Part shown: piece by piece, positions 49,585 to 62,560 of the stretch
Layout: each line of letters starts with the position of its first letter
Numbering within the stretch: the first letter of the stretch is position 1
Origin: Callaeas wilsoni
Lineage: Eukaryota; Chordata; Aves; Passeriformes; Callaeidae
Length of the DNA: 64,000 nucleotides
NCBI GenBank assembly: GCA_013398955.1
Contig: VWPU01010344.1
Span: forward strand, 1-64,000
Direction of reading: 5' to 3'
Notes under the pieces: model-generated
Databases searched by the model: none
Told to the model about the DNA's origin: nothing
Seen by the model: the letters and a program-made list of their open reading frames with translations, nothing else
Position numbers and translations under genes: made by a program

Positions 49585-51333
49585 CAGCAGCAGGTTATCA
49601 GCAGTTGTGGGCAGACGTCCCCACTCATTGCACATACAAATCTATTATAAGCATTAAATGCCTTGGTCCAATAGCTCCACTCGGAGCTATCTTCCTTCAT
49701 TCCTGCCACAAGCAGCACCTGTTAATAGATGTCACACTCCGAAGCTTTCTGTGAAATACCTTACTAGGCAAGGAAAACGTCATAAACAAAAATTATTATA
49801 TGAACAGGAAAAGATAAATCACAATGTAGCTCAACTGCTCATATTAACACCTAAAGTAAAACTGGGAAACATAAAGAATACATTTTTTCTGAGAATTATA
49901 GGACACCAGGAATAAGAATCTCTAAAAACCATTTTAACTACACAGTCTTTTGTCACATGTAATAGACCATTAAGACTGGTATAATTTTCTTGCCCACTTT
50001 CAAATCGAGCTGGTTTTACCTAAAAGAAGCTCCACCCAGCACACAGGATGAGATCACTTCATGCTGAAGTAAGTTTCACTATCTCGGAAGCTTGCATCAC
50101 TGAAGGCATACAACATATTCTAGCTAATCACAAGTCTTGCTGTTCGATTGAACAAAATTAACGAGACCTAGCCTACAGCACTGTAAACTAAAATCAATTC
50201 GTGAGACAGTAAATGAAAACTGCATTCAACTTTGCTGTCAACTCATTAGCACCAGGCATGCTGCAGACTCATTACAGTGTGATGCTTTCTGATTCTTTGA
50301 TGCAAAACCCCTTTACCATTTACAGGGAGCTCTCTTAATGACAGATTTTTGAGAACATAGAAACAAAAGTGTTATATTTATAATCCTACCGCCTTCATTT
50401 CACAGATGAAACCTATTCCATCTACTAAAATGTAAAGCCTAAAGCCACACACAATAGCTAAGTTAATATGAAGAGAAACCAGACAGTAATACCATACAGA
50501 ATATTGCTGAGGTTTAAAAATAAAGTGTCTTCAAGCGGTGATTTTATTTTACTGTCTATTTCCAGAACTATTATTGCAAACATTAAATACTTCAATATAT
50601 ATATGAGGGTTTTTTTAAATTAAAAAAATAGCTTTGTTTGTGCAACATGCACCTGGGTGCCCAACTCTAGTGGAGAAAGCATTCAGAGAGCGATTGCAGC
50701 TCTCTCACTTCCCATTCTGCTTTCACACCCATCTGTCTGCCTTCACCACACAGCAGCACTTCCTCCTTGCTAAGTTTTGTAGCTGTCTACACAACTGTAC
50801 TGAGGCTGTCTGGAGTGTCCCTTTGCTCAGTTTCTCAGCAGCTGATGCCCTAGGAACACATCTGTACTGTAACAAAGCCCTGGCTGCAGGGCATCTGATA
50901 TAAATGGGGTCCCCAGTCCCCACATCACTGGCGGTCTCCTTGCTCAGTCGCCTTTCTGGGCCCTTAAGGTGCAACGTTAGGCCCATCCTTACAGCCTGCA
51001 TAGTCCCAAGAGCATCGACTATGAGCCCGTTGCAAAGCTTCAACAAGTTCAAGTTCTTTCTGCCTTGAGTATCTAAATCCAGGGGGAAGTAAGAGAAAAC
51101 CAACCAGATAGCCTTAGACACCTAACAAGACAGTAATTTGCATATAAAAGAGGAAGGTGATTTCCAGAGGAAATACATGTTTTGACTTGGGTGTCAGTGC
51201 ATGAGTGCATGCAAATGTTCCATAATAAGGCAGCTTCACACTGCTTCACATCAAAGTCTACAGCTCATTCAAAACATTTTTAAAAAATCTCAACCCAAGA
51301 CTGCAGATTGGACCAGATTAATATTTTCCTTTC

Positions 51334-51380
51334 AAAAAAGAAAGAGGGGGGAAAAAAAAAAAGAGAAAGAAAAAAAAAAA
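51334..51380 (+). repeat. 47-base uninterrupted purine tract
   Basis: Only A and G occur over 47 bases, followed by an A-rich sequence broken by single C. Long homopurine tracts can adopt triplex structures and are prone to length change. On the minus strand it forms a strong polypyrimidine tract. Confidence 0.9.
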
Positions 51381-52643
51381 CAAAAAACAACCAAAAAAAC
51401 CCACACCAGCATGGTGCCAGCAGGGACCAAGACATACAGTCTATCGAAAGATAGGAAAAAGGGAAGTGGGAGAAAAATGTGGCCCTGACCCAAGTCCCTC
51501 CTGGCTCCCGTTGCCATTCTGTTTCCAGGCTGTGCCTCCACCAGGTCAGCAGAGTTTTGCAGAGCTCCTGCTGTGGTACGCCCGAGCTGTTTTTCCATTT
51601 CCAACACTTCTGTTCTTACCAGGGCAGTTCTGCTTCTCTAGCTGAGCATTCAGGATGACTCACAGCATGCAGGAGAAATCTGGATTGCTCAAGAAGCATT
51701 GGCCTTTTTCCTAACTGAGTATCAAGCCCACTTTCAAAGCAGGTTCTCACATACATGGATTTTTCTATAGCACACTGTTGCTTCACACCAAAGATCTCCT
51801 AAATAGCAGAACAGCATGTCAGTTAAAATCAAAAATCTGCATATATGAAGTGTTTAACTTGAGAAAAATTACTGCTCTGTTAACTAAGTGCTTGATAAAA
51901 TACTGTAGTGCAGCAAGAATGACATCAATCTACTTTGGATTAGTCTCACAGCATGATACAGTCTCGCTCAAATAGATGTTTTATCCCATGCTGGTCCCTC
52001 GAAACATTTTCAGCACCATTCAGCAGCTGAACTTCAGGAGGAAGCACGGAAGAGGAGACAGGATGGCCACTGCACAAGTGCTTCATGAGGAGCAGCTGAC
52101 AGATGGTATTTCTGTTTGCACGCTCTGTGTAACACACTGCAACAGGGAAGCGACCCTGCGCCTCCTGCCAGCTCTGCTCCATTACTTTTCCCTAGGTACA
52201 CTCTCCCCAGCCTTATTTAAACTTGGTTGTCTGAAGCAGACTTACCACCTTGTCTGAGGGATACCAGGTTTTTCCCAAGAAAGCTTATGATACAAGGAAC
52301 TCCAATGCTTTTAAGATGCTGACTGGCAAATGTGAAGACAAACACACGATTTGCAATACCTCTGAATGGACTTTACTCAGAAAACACATAGACACATGAG
52401 GCAATTAAGTCCTTTCTTGCCAAAATAATGTTTTCAGGTTTCATCCTGATACACTTCCCAAGGGCTATTAGCTTGCTGGTAGTTTGTCCTGCTACCCCTT
52501 AAAAAAGTTGAGAAGTACACAGTACCGGCAGTTATATCACATGTTCTTCTTGCCTTTCCAGCTTTGAATATTTATCAAAGATCATTGAACTCTACTTTGA
52601 CTTTGAAGTTAGCTGCTGCATTTACGTATCTGTTTTTCTGGTT

Positions 52644-52889
52644 TCATGGAAAACTCATCACATCAGCTCTCAGAGAGGCAGGAAGGTTATCAGCCAGGAA
52701 AGAGGCAGCTGATGGGGGGGATGAAGAGGCAGAAGGGATCTTTGGGTACTTGCATCTTCTGTATGACTCACAGCCACATCCAACACAGCAGTGTTCTGTG
52801 GTTTCTTTTGTCACTGTGGCTGCTTCTGGAAAATCTGGGCTGTCATACTTCGGAACAACAGTGCACTTCAGCTCAGATGGCATCTTAAA
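52644..52889 (-). other. Exon-like ORF on the minus strand
   Basis: On the minus strand GTGTTTTTCAG ends at 90-91 in the 52.8 kb line (AG at 52891-52890) and is followed by TTTAAG and an ATG at 52883. From that ATG 79 codons are open to a TGA at 52644. The product starts MPSELKCTVVPKYDSPDF, has a Cys-rich middle (HCCVGCGC) and a Ser/Pro/Ala-rich end. Codon use (AAG, GAG, CTG, GTG, GCC) looks more coding-like than most frames here. A possible donor, GGCT|GTGAGT, follows the Cys-rich part. I recognise no family, and the plus strand is also open here (52564-52893), which weakens the case. Confidence 0.18.
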
Positions 52890-55009
52890 CTGAAAAACAC
52901 TACTTTTAGTGAATAATACTCTCAATATCACTAGTATTTACAAGGTCACAGCCAGAAATGTATCTACTGTATTTCACAGAGAAGCCTGTTAATCAACGTA
53001 AATTAAATAACATACCTGATACATATGCACAAGTGTATTTCTATATGTATATAGAGATGTGCACGTGTCCTGTGAATTTATAAATAAGTTATGCATAGCA
53101 AAAAAGGAGAAAGAACATGCAAGTTGTTATCAGTTATCTATGTATTTTCGTTCCTCACATTGCTGTTTCTGCTTTTAAGCTACCACAAAAAGAGATCTCA
53201 GGTCCAAGTGAGCCCTTTGCACTGTCAGGAGCCTACAGACATGAGGTCAGGAGGAACATTTACAGCACAGACAGAAATCCACTCGTACTGAGGTCAGTAA
53301 TGAATGAAACCTGCACTATGCTCACTACGAGCAGTTTGACTGCAGTGATTTTTTAAAAATTCAACTCTACTCTTCCACCATTACAATTCATTTCCAAGAT
53401 CCCAGTGAAATCACTTGCTGCAAAAGGGCACAGCAACACCAAAATCCAGCCCTTTCATCTGACTGCCTACGCAGAGATATCTGTATTTCAAACTGGGCCT
53501 GAGCAAGTTCTCCAGCTGGCTCCAAACCCCAGGTCAGTGCAGATATTTTTAATTTTATCGCAAGAATGGATTTTTATACCACTAAAGGAACCAAAGCACT
53601 GGAAGAAGTGCATTTACTGCAGAAAGTGATACACTCCTTTGCCTTGTAGTGACTGCGGCCATTTATAATTTTGCAGTATGTACAAGGAGAGAACAATGGC
53701 TGGGGGTGACTATTCAGATTTTAGTGGGTAACATGGCAGGAATGAAGACAGAGAAGGAAAGAGAAACTACGAAAAAACCCCAGGGTTGGTTGGATGAAAC
53801 TAAGTCATTACACAGCATACATTATTCTGGCATAAATACCGCTGCATTTGACATTTGCCTGTCCCACTAAGTTAACACATTTCTAGAGTTTGTTTCTGTT
53901 GAAGTATGAGAATTACTGTTTAGTTCTCAGAAACTCTGCAAACACAAGCCTAAAAGAGATCTTTTATTCTATTACCTACAGCAATGTTCAAACCTACCTG
54001 ATAGCTTAATATTTAAAAAAAAAAGGTAAATTCTTTTCTGTGGTGGTGAATAACATCTGTAATGTTTGCCTGTTATTGAGCACCAAAACATTTATTCTGA
54101 CATGAGAGACAGAGCTGACAGTTTTATTACTATGTGATTACAGTTTCTTCAAATATTTTTCTCCTTTTTTCCTGCCAGACATTTCACTTAACGGTTGAGT
54201 GCTTCTCTGCTTGAGAAACTTCTTTCCTCACGAATGAAGCAATCTTGGCTTGAGCAGCCACTAGACAAAAAACTCCCTTATTTGTCCCATAAGAAAAAGC
54301 AAGCTCATACCAAGTTAAGCTATTAACAGCACAAAAAATTAAGTTTGCCTAAATCAAATTTACTGGATCCATATTGCATGCCTATGGTTTTCATTTCTCT
54401 AGCAAGGGCAAGAGAAAAGAAACAGCTATGATAAGATTGAGCTCAGGTAAGAGAAGAGGGCAGGTCACAGGGTTCAGGGGCAGGATGTGCCTTCCTGAGA
54501 AACCCACTCTTGCAGTTGCAAGAGTATTGGTATTTGGTATTTTCGAAAGGCAAAGAAAAAAATGAGATGCATAAATAAATTCAGTGAGTGCACTGAGTTT
54601 AAGGACTCGTGAACACAAACTCAGATCATTATTACATGCACGCATGGAAGTTTGATAAAATTAGGCTTCACAATGGTCACGAAATTTTGACCAACACACA
54701 GAAATGGAACTGAGCACTACTGAATTGCTACAGATTTTTTTCTACAGGAAAAATACTTCCAATAGCTCTGGTCAGTAAGAAATTGAGCTTTTAATTTGAT
54801 AAAACTATCTTCCCAAAGAAAAAAGCCAATAAAGCACCGGAACACAAAGGACCAAGTCTTGCTTTATAGATCTCTTCTGCAAAGGAAATTTACCAACTTC
54901 CAGTCCTGAGAACATCTAGGTCAAAGCAATGCAATTATTCCCCAAAAGGATAATATTTGACAAGGGGAAAATTTCAAGTATGACCTCTCATTTATATCCA
55001 GAGCTCTCC

Positions 55010-55872
55010 AGTGACAGTCTGGACAGATACGGCAACACTGCGAGACAGACTCTGGCTTGTTTAGAAGTCTGGTTGACGTGGGTCCCCTGCGAGACAGTCC
55101 TGAAGGGCAAAGGAGTCCAGGAAGGCTGGACATTTTTCAAGGGAGAAATCCAAAAGATGCAGAACCAGGCTGTCCCCATGTGCCAAAAGACAAGCTGGTG
55201 GAGAAGACCACCAGCCTGGGTGAACAGAGAGCTTTGGCAGAGAGGGAAAAAGAAGGCGAGTTTATGACCTCTGGAAGAAGGAGCAGGCAACTCAGGAGGA
55301 CTACAAGGATATGGTGAGGTTACGCAGACAGTAAATTAGGAGGCCCAAAGCCCAACTAGAACTGAATCTGGCTACTGCTGTAAAAGACAGTAAAAATGAT
55401 TGTATAAATACATTAGCAACAAAGGAGGGCTACGGGAAAATCTCCACCCTTTACTGGATGTGGGGGCAAATAGTGACAAAGGCTGATGTACTCAATCCCT
55501 TCTTTGGGATGAGAAGCAGCCAGCATGGATTTATGAAAGGCAGATTGGCTAACTTGATTTCCCTCCGTGACAAGGAGATCCCCTAAGTGCATGAGGAAAG
55601 GGCTGTGGATGTTTATCCAAGACATTAATAAAACCTTTGACACAGTTTCCCACAACATTCTCCTGGAGAAACTGGCTGCTCCTGGCTTGGATGGGGACAC
55701 TCTTTGCTGGGTTAACAAACTGCCTGGATGCCTGGGCACAGAAAATGGTGCAAATGGAGTTAAATCCAGCTGGCAGCTGGCTACAAGTGGTGTTTATCTG
55801 CTGGAGAGTAGGAAGACTCTGAAGAGGCATCTGAACAGGCTGGATCCATGGGACAAGGCCAACTCTATGTTT
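55010..55872 (+). mobile_element. CR1 LINE, internally deleted copy with RT remnants
   Basis: Plus-strand CR1 ORF2 remains in order. The segment before the RT (frame at 55069-55267 with ETVLKGKGVQEGW and PPAWVNRELW) is followed by blocks encoding degraded KAQLELNLATAVKDSK-like sequence (about 55340-55395). The core RT region follows: 55500-55560 for HGFMKGRLANLIS, then 55620-55700 with FDTVSHNILLEKLA, which matches the FDTV-type motif of CR1 reverse transcriptase. The text jumps over the fingers and palm region near 55500 and again near 55800 (to ESRKTLKRHLNRL), so at least two internal deletions are present. Stops and frame changes make it dead. Confidence 0.95.
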
Positions 55873-58800
55873 TTTCTGGGAAATCTATATATGGCCAACT
55901 ATCCCACCTAGGACAATTCATTTCCATGTCAATGTGTAGTAAAGGTAGAAGTTGCTGCAGATTTCCTAAAAATTACTCATAAAGTGCAACTTTTACAGCA
56001 TAAAAAAGGTGGCAGAGAGACATGGAAATGGGAGTACAACTCTACCGAAGCTGGTTTTTTTCCCGTGCAAGTATTCTTGTCAGCTTTTGTCTAGCAAGAA
56101 ATCTGCCTTATGTAAGTTATCATCTTGCAGTTTTTCATGGGAAGAAAAAAATTCATTTTCACATGGACAAACTTCAGAGGTTAATGGCAAAGGTTATCTA
56201 TTTGTTTTGCAAGGTTTTTTAATGACTATACTGCTTGTTGGTTTAACATCTATACATTGTTTATATTTAATCTATATAGTAAATGTTTTATGAGCATGGC
56301 TTTAAAAGTGCTACTGCACTACAAATACCATAATAACACAGAATAAATAGCTCATTTAGCTTTCTGGCATCTGTGTAAGATACTCTGTTGGTCCTTTAAG
56401 GGATTACATTAATTAGCACTGATCCTATCTCGGGGGAGACTAGGGTCATATCTTTTGTGCTGTATACACAAAATAGACGCCATCTAAACAATTAACACAC
56501 TGGAAAACTTGGATTCCTTGATTACAGATTACTTCTCCTGCAGTACTGTTTCTGTGCAGTAGATATTTCCACATTTTACTTTTAGTTCAGCATCTTCATT
56601 TGCTTCATTCATTCTGTGACACTGTTTCCAATTTGAAACTGGAGTTCTTGGATAGTTTCATCTTTATAACTGATCTGAATCATACATTTTTATAGCTTTT
56701 GCATGAGATGTAGCTGTTTATTATTAGTTTTATTACTGTATTAGTAACATGATTTTTGAGGACAACACAAATTACAAGCTATGTAAGAAAAGGTGCCAGA
56801 TAACCCCCAATTTAAGTAACTACAAAATCAAGGCAGGGTTTAGTAGGAGTTAGTTTAGGTCAAGTCAAGTACCAGTGAATCAGTTCAGTTATGCAGAATA
56901 CATGCACATTTCTGCAATTCTGTTGCACACATTTGGGTGAGGGTTTTTTGTGTACACGTAGTTTCATCATAATCTTCAACTGGCACAACGTGCACTCAGA
57001 ACTTTTTCCAGCTGTGTCAAGTTGCTGACATCAGTTCAACTCCATGAACGGATGTGGACCACAAAACCAAGCTACGGTAAGGCAACAACCAGTCAAGGAC
57101 CACCCCAAACGATTCTTCTCAATGATATTTTAATTGACCTATTGTTTCCCCTTGGGTATCTCTTTCAACAGTTTGCTACACCAGCAGGAATTTACCAGGT
57201 GCATGATTAAAATCACACAGTCACAGGATAACAGGCTGGAAAGTGCTATATTCAAAAGATAACCATGGGGAAAAAAGTCCACTTTTCCATCTTTTAATTC
57301 AGCAGTTTGGCTGTAAGGACACTATAGGAGACCACACCAAAGCCACAGAGCTGCTCCCTCTGTATGCAGAAGTTTCCAAAAGGACTTGCTCCTGCACCTT
57401 ACCAGGGTCTGCAGGGAGACTGACCTCTTTAATTAGAGATATCTTTTTAAAATAGCCAGTATTTTTCAAGATTCTCCTGTCTCAAAATAGCACTTACTTC
57501 ACTGAGAATAAATAAGACTCTCATAATCCAGATTTTTACACTGTTCTCTGAATACCACCAAAGGCATTTTAGAACACTCTGTAAACATACAGCAAGAATA
57601 ACTGAACGTACTTGGGCTTACTACAGCTTTTTAAAATTTTACAGATTTAAATATCAAACCATCATTTATCTGCTTTTCCACAAGACAGTGTGACAAGCTT
57701 TCTGCAGACCTGTTGAGGGTGGTGTATCTTGCAGAGTGCCAGACAGTCTGGAGTAAAAATGGATTCAGGGTGACTGGAGGCCAGCATTATTAACTGCACT
57801 ATAGCAGCTGCTCTGTTCCAACCGTATTAATATAAATACCTTAGATTCCATGTTGCTATTTTAATGAGTTATCAAAATACAAATGACCATGAAGGCCTTC
57901 ACAGTCTGCAGGAGAAACTGCAGAAGCCTTTACAAAAGCAGAGGATGAAATGCAGTTTATGGAAGAGGAGAAATCAAGCAGTGTTTACACAGCAGGTGAA
58001 CAGAAACAAAGCTCCAGGTTTTCTGGCAAACACAGAATATTTTGGCCACTGGACTGCTCCCTGCCTGGAGTTATTGTTGAAAAGGGGCCTTTCTTCCAAC
58101 TGTTAAGAAAAAGTAGTTCATACCAGTCATCTGCTGTCAACACTTTGGAATCTGTTTTTTTTGAGAGACAGCTCCAGAAGCTTTAAGCATTTCTAGATGC
58201 ACATTTATTTCCACTGCACGTTTGTTTTCTCCGAACTGAAAACAGAGGGCAAACGTGTCATATTAAGTCAGCCCGCCAATCTGCAAGTAAAAACTTAACT
58301 TTGGAGCTGAACCAGAAGTGGCCCCATTTTCTGGCATGCTCACGGCTAGAGAGCATAGTGACTCCAGCTGGAGCTGGGATCATCATGGGAAACCCAGGTA
58401 CCGATCAAGATGTGGCAAGAAAAAGAAGGATGTGTCTCAAGTTTACAGTAGTTTGTGAAAACTATCACACAATTTTGTCTCATGGGACAAAATGCAATTC
58501 AGCCAAAAGAAAAACAGAAAAGCTTCTGAATTCTAATATCCACTTGAGCCACTGGCTTGAGGATGCTTTCACAGGCTGCTTTCTGACGCAAATACACAAT
58601 GAAGGTAATCAATGACATTTCATTACTATTTTTAAAGGGTATAATTTTACAACGCCAATGCTGCTACCAACGGCTATTACTGATCATGCTGCTAACTTTG
58701 CCCATGTACCTGACAAATCTCTACACAGCTTTCTCCCTCGCTATTCTACCTCCTTACCCACTGCTTTTATTTTCTTAGCTCCTTTCTGCCCTTCTATATC

Positions 58801-59015
58801 CCTTCTACAACATCAGTGAGCTTCAGTCTGGTCACTGCATAGCTTAACTAAAAGCTGAGTATTGTTTACTCAGCCAGAAATGTTTTCAACATCCACAATA
58901 AATGGAAGCCAATCAAGGACCTACACAGCGAGCATCCAGTGTGCTTCTGGATGAAAAAAAAAGAGTGGGAATTCATTGAAGAGCATAGGAAAAAAGCATC
59001 CTGTTGGGGTTTCTC
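55873..59015. other. Non-coding single-copy sequence
   Basis: No gene was recognised. A short stretch at 57211-57247 (AATCACACAGTCACAGG, AGGCTGGAAAGTGCT) faintly resembles the terminal part of a minus-strand CR1 but is too short to call. The frames at 57864-58186 and 58301-58615 have no recognisable motif. Confidence 0.5.
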
Positions 59016-59097
59016 AGAGGAGAAGGTTCTGGGGAGATCTTCTAGGAGCCTTCCAGTACCTAAAGAGGGTCTACAAGAGGGATGGAGAAGGACTTGT
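59016..59097 (+). mobile_element. Short CR1 LINE fragment
   Basis: AGAGGAGAAGGTTCTGGGG, AGCCTTCCAGTACCTAAAG and GGTCTACAAGAGGGATGGAG follow the order and wording of the segment just after the CR1 ORF2 coding end, in plus orientation. Both ends are lost. The short frames over it (58939-59199 and 58976-59278) are read-through of this relic. Confidence 0.85.
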
Positions 59098-59399
59098 GAA
59101 TACTTTTCTCATTGCTGCAGAAAAACCTCCACCAACTCATGTCTTAGAGGTCTTAATGCACTCAAAGGCTTTCTCTCTCACACACACACGGAAGCGTAAC
59201 AACCTGGTACATTTTTGGTTTACACTGAGAAACACCATCTTCCGTTTAGAAAATCCAGAGCAACTAATTTCCCATTAAACTAACAACATAACATGAGGCT
59301 GGGCATCCTTTGACTCCCAGCAAAACACAGTCTCCCTGTGGCTTTGGACAAAAGGCCCATCCTCATGGCTGTGCTGCACAAAAGCCATATTTAGGATTT

Positions 59400-59960
59400 A
59401 ACAGCTTCTTCACTATTTTGCTGAAATTCTAATTAAAACACCAGAGCAACACCAGAGCTGCTCCACTCAGAAGCATTTGCTACATGATATCTCAGAGTGC
59501 CTGAGATAAGGGAAATCTCAGCAAAGGAAAGTGACAACATTAATTAAACTCTTTCTGTTAAATACAGAACAGTTCATTAAAATCTTTAACAGGTGGCAGG
59601 TTTGGCGGCTCTATTGTGTGCAGGCTCTGGACAGATTTATCATGCCTTTCATTTTAAAACACTTATGTGAACGCATTTGCTGAGATAAATTATCTTGTTC
59701 ACAAAAGCATCCTGATCAAGGCTGCTGTTTGAAGTGTTACATCAATCAATCAAATTATGTTGTAAAAATGTTAGCATCAATTTTGCCAAACAGACTCTCA
59801 TATTTATAGCTTTGGAGCTCTCTCCATTACTTTCCTCTTCCAATTTTGGTATTTTTTACATTTTAGATCTACAATAGTCAAGGAAGTACTGAATACAAAC
59901 TGGCTGAGTCATTTAAAGTGGCTGGAAAGCAGACAGCAGGAGAACTGCTGCTGTCTCACA
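59400..59960. promoter_or_regulatory. Candidate conserved non-coding element
   Basis: Repeat-free sequence with many TAAT/ATTA cores (CTAATTAAAACACC, CATTAATTAAAC, CATTAAAATC), an E-box-like ACAGGTGGCAGG, tandem ATCAATCAATCAA and a TTTATCATGCC. It is complex and holds no long frame. These are enhancer-like traits, but only cross-species alignment would show constraint. Confidence 0.25.
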
Positions 59961-61677
59961 GCAACTCAAAAAAAGACATCCAACCTCTTTGGAGTTTCAT
60001 GAGGGATTGAAATGAAGGGCTGCTTCATTAAGGAAAGGCAAGACTTCAGCCATTCCAAGGGTTTTCATTGAACAGCTGTCCTTGGAAACATCTGTCTGAA
60101 GAGAAAGGACTTATACTGCTGTGATTTCCATTTTTGTTCAGAAACTCTTATTTGTGTATGCACCCAGATGCACAAAAGCCAGGGTCTCACATCCCAGACC
60201 CCATCCATGCAGCTAGGAACCTTTCACAAAGACTTGGTATTTAGCCCAGAAAACATTTAAATATATACACTATGAAAATCTAGTCCAACAGAGAGCAACT
60301 GAGCAACAGTCTAAACTTAAAAGAGAGACTTTCAGATTAATTTTTTGCCTACATCAGCAGAGGTGTCTGAAGTGAGACTTAGAGCTATGCAGAATAAAGC
60401 AAATTATCAAAATTTCTACTGCTATGATCCATTGCCAGAGCACCAATCAAGAAGTGGGACCCCCCGGAACATACTTAGCAAAACAGAACAAGAAAGCTCT
60501 CCAGCTGAGAGCTCCATTGAATTGCAAGATGATAAACACACAGTCACTCAAACACAAACAGCAGCAAGTTCATGGGAAGCCACAGTATCCATCTATTTTT
60601 ACCAGGGCTTATGTTAAGGAACAAAAGTCTTTTACATGACTCTGAATTAGAAACCCCCCATCTCTAAACCATCTCCTTTTCTATCTCATAAGAAGAGTTT
60701 GTATCAGTGATTGCTCCAAGTCTCTTTTGTTTTTTTCTCTTTCCTCTTTAAAGCAGAGATCAACTGATGTGATGATATTCCACTCTAGGGGATTGAGTAG
60801 ATTTTCATTTTGAAACACAAATTTGTACCACAATTTAATGACCTCCCTCTCGAGTACAAGATAACAGCTTGCGTTACCGTTTATACAAAGTTTTTAAAAG
60901 TTTTGAGTGCTAAGAAGAACTGAGGACAAAGAAAATTATTTACAAACACAAATGGCTTTATGATCTACGAAAACCAGTGCAAGTACCAAAGCCTGTAAAC
61001 ACTCCTGCCCAATATTCAGTCCACAGTCCTTGTCACTGAGTTGCAGGGCCTTTTAACTGATACACACCTTTTTGTACCACCTATTCAAGACTTCAGGCAT
61101 TTCTGACCAAGATGCCTTTTAAATATGAGTGCCAGCCAAACAAATGACAGCCACCATCAGCCTTGCAGGATTCACATCCTTTATTACTAAACTGAGACAG
61201 CTACAGCATCTATCCCAAAGGTGGGTAAGGACACAGCCTCATATTATAGACACTGTCAGGATTTTGGGGCTTCTGTCCCTCTTCATTATTAATATCATGC
61301 AAGTATCAGGGCAACTGCAGTCTGTCCTGGTCTCCACTGTCCTGTGCAATGTCTTTGCTTCAGACATTTGAAAGTAAGACAGCAGATGTCAGAACAATAA
61401 CCACCAGGCCCTTTTTGGCACTTAAACGTTTAAAAACTGTTTCCCCCATCCACTATAAACTCCTAAATTTGCTAATCTTAATTTCTTAAACTGAACTACC
61501 CTCATCCCCCCTGCAGTAAAAGGACTCATCTGATAAACCTGAGCTATATACAGGCACTGCCATTGACCTGCTGTATTCAAGTTTCTTGTACTAACCAGCA
61601 CGGCACCATCTCAGTTTCTTCTCTACTGCACTGTGTTCTGTACAACTGTCACAAACATCAGCTGTTAAAAGAGCAAA

Positions 61678-61694
61678 ATTATTATTATTATTAT
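61678..61694. repeat. (ATT)n microsatellite
   Basis: Five to six ATT units inside AT-rich DNA. Confidence 0.9.
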
Positions 61695-61979
61695 GTGCCT
61701 CATTGCTGATAGAGAGTTAAACGTCTTGCTTAAAGGTAGTCCGGCAAGATTCCTCTCAGCACACTTTTACATTGTTTGGTCTATTTTAAGAACCTTGGAA
61801 TGGTTCTTGACAGAGGCTCGTATCAATGACTCCATCGAAACCAAGGTTCAACCCATTAAAAACAAGTGAGCGTTGCCATCATAGAATTGGACTCAGCAGG
61901 CAGAAGGAGCTTCTTTTCCCACACCACTGACTCTCCGAGCTGGAAAGGGAATGGGAGCAGCTCCAGAAAGCCAGAGTCA

Positions 61980-62560
61980 CTTATGGAAATATTTTCAGAC
62001 TGCCAACTGAAGAGTAAAGAGGATTTCAGGAATGCAGTTTGAGGTCATTCAGTTTTTCTCTACTACACAAGCCTGGCAAAGAAATAAGAAAGCCTCTTTC
62101 CCTAGCAACAAGTCATGTTGTACATGCTGCTTATTCAGCTGCAAATACGGCTTTTATCCCAGAGGTAATGGACTTAGAGAAGGCTATTCTTAAGCTCTAA
62201 TAAGCTAAAAGAACTCAATTATTTTAATTTCAAGACTAATGAGGCTCTCCTGTGAGCTATTCATTTTGCTACTTCAGGAGCCGTGTGCACTTGTACCACA
62301 TCCAAGTAAATAAAAGGAAGGAAGAAAAAAAGTCATCATGACTTGGCCCTTTTAATGGACACAGACCTCCTACAGTGCTGAAATTCCCTTTAAACAGGAA
62401 AACAGGAAGATCATCAAAAAGCCCATCACCCGCACAAAGGTCAAGCTGTAGAAAAGACTAATTATCACACAACTGCTTATCGTCCCTAATTGTTTGGAAA
62501 GTTTTACAGCACGTACACTGAGTGTGGGCTGGAACACACTTGAATTGTGGTTTTCTCAGG
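61980..62560. promoter_or_regulatory. Candidate conserved non-coding element
   Basis: Complex, frame-poor and repeat-free sequence with closely spaced homeodomain-type cores (CTCTAATAAGC, CAATTATTTTAATTTC, GACTAATGAGG, GACTAATTATC, CCTAATTGTTT), an E-box (CAGCTGC) and a nuclear-receptor-like AAAGGTCAAG. The density and mix of motifs are like those in developmental enhancers. This is an inference from composition. Confidence 0.25.

Larger units (their letters stand above)
47706..55009. other. Non-coding sequence, about 7.3 kb, with two exon-like frames
   Basis: No known gene was recognised. Exon-like frames at 47843-48066 (+) and 52644-52889 (-), the hairpin at 49554-49584 and the purine tract at 51334-51380 are listed separately. 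Sequence at 49095-49210 (for example GGATCATTGAGTCCAAC) weakly resembles a CR1 3' end, but the match is too poor to call. Confidence 0.5.

Noticed and set aside
50723..51121. 132-codon frame on the minus strand
   Set aside because: No signal, domain or splice support; the opposite strand is open over part of it.
57211..57247. Possible tiny CR1 terminus (AATCACACAGTCACAGG)
   Set aside because: Too short and imperfect to separate from chance.
60345..60617. 90-codon plus-strand frame after a CAGCAG acceptor-like site
   Set aside because: It opens at a TTG and not an ATG, the acceptor is weak, and the translation resembles no family.
61876..61892. CATCATAGAATTGG resembling a CR1 terminal repeat
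   Set aside because: A single unit with no CR1 sequence following it.
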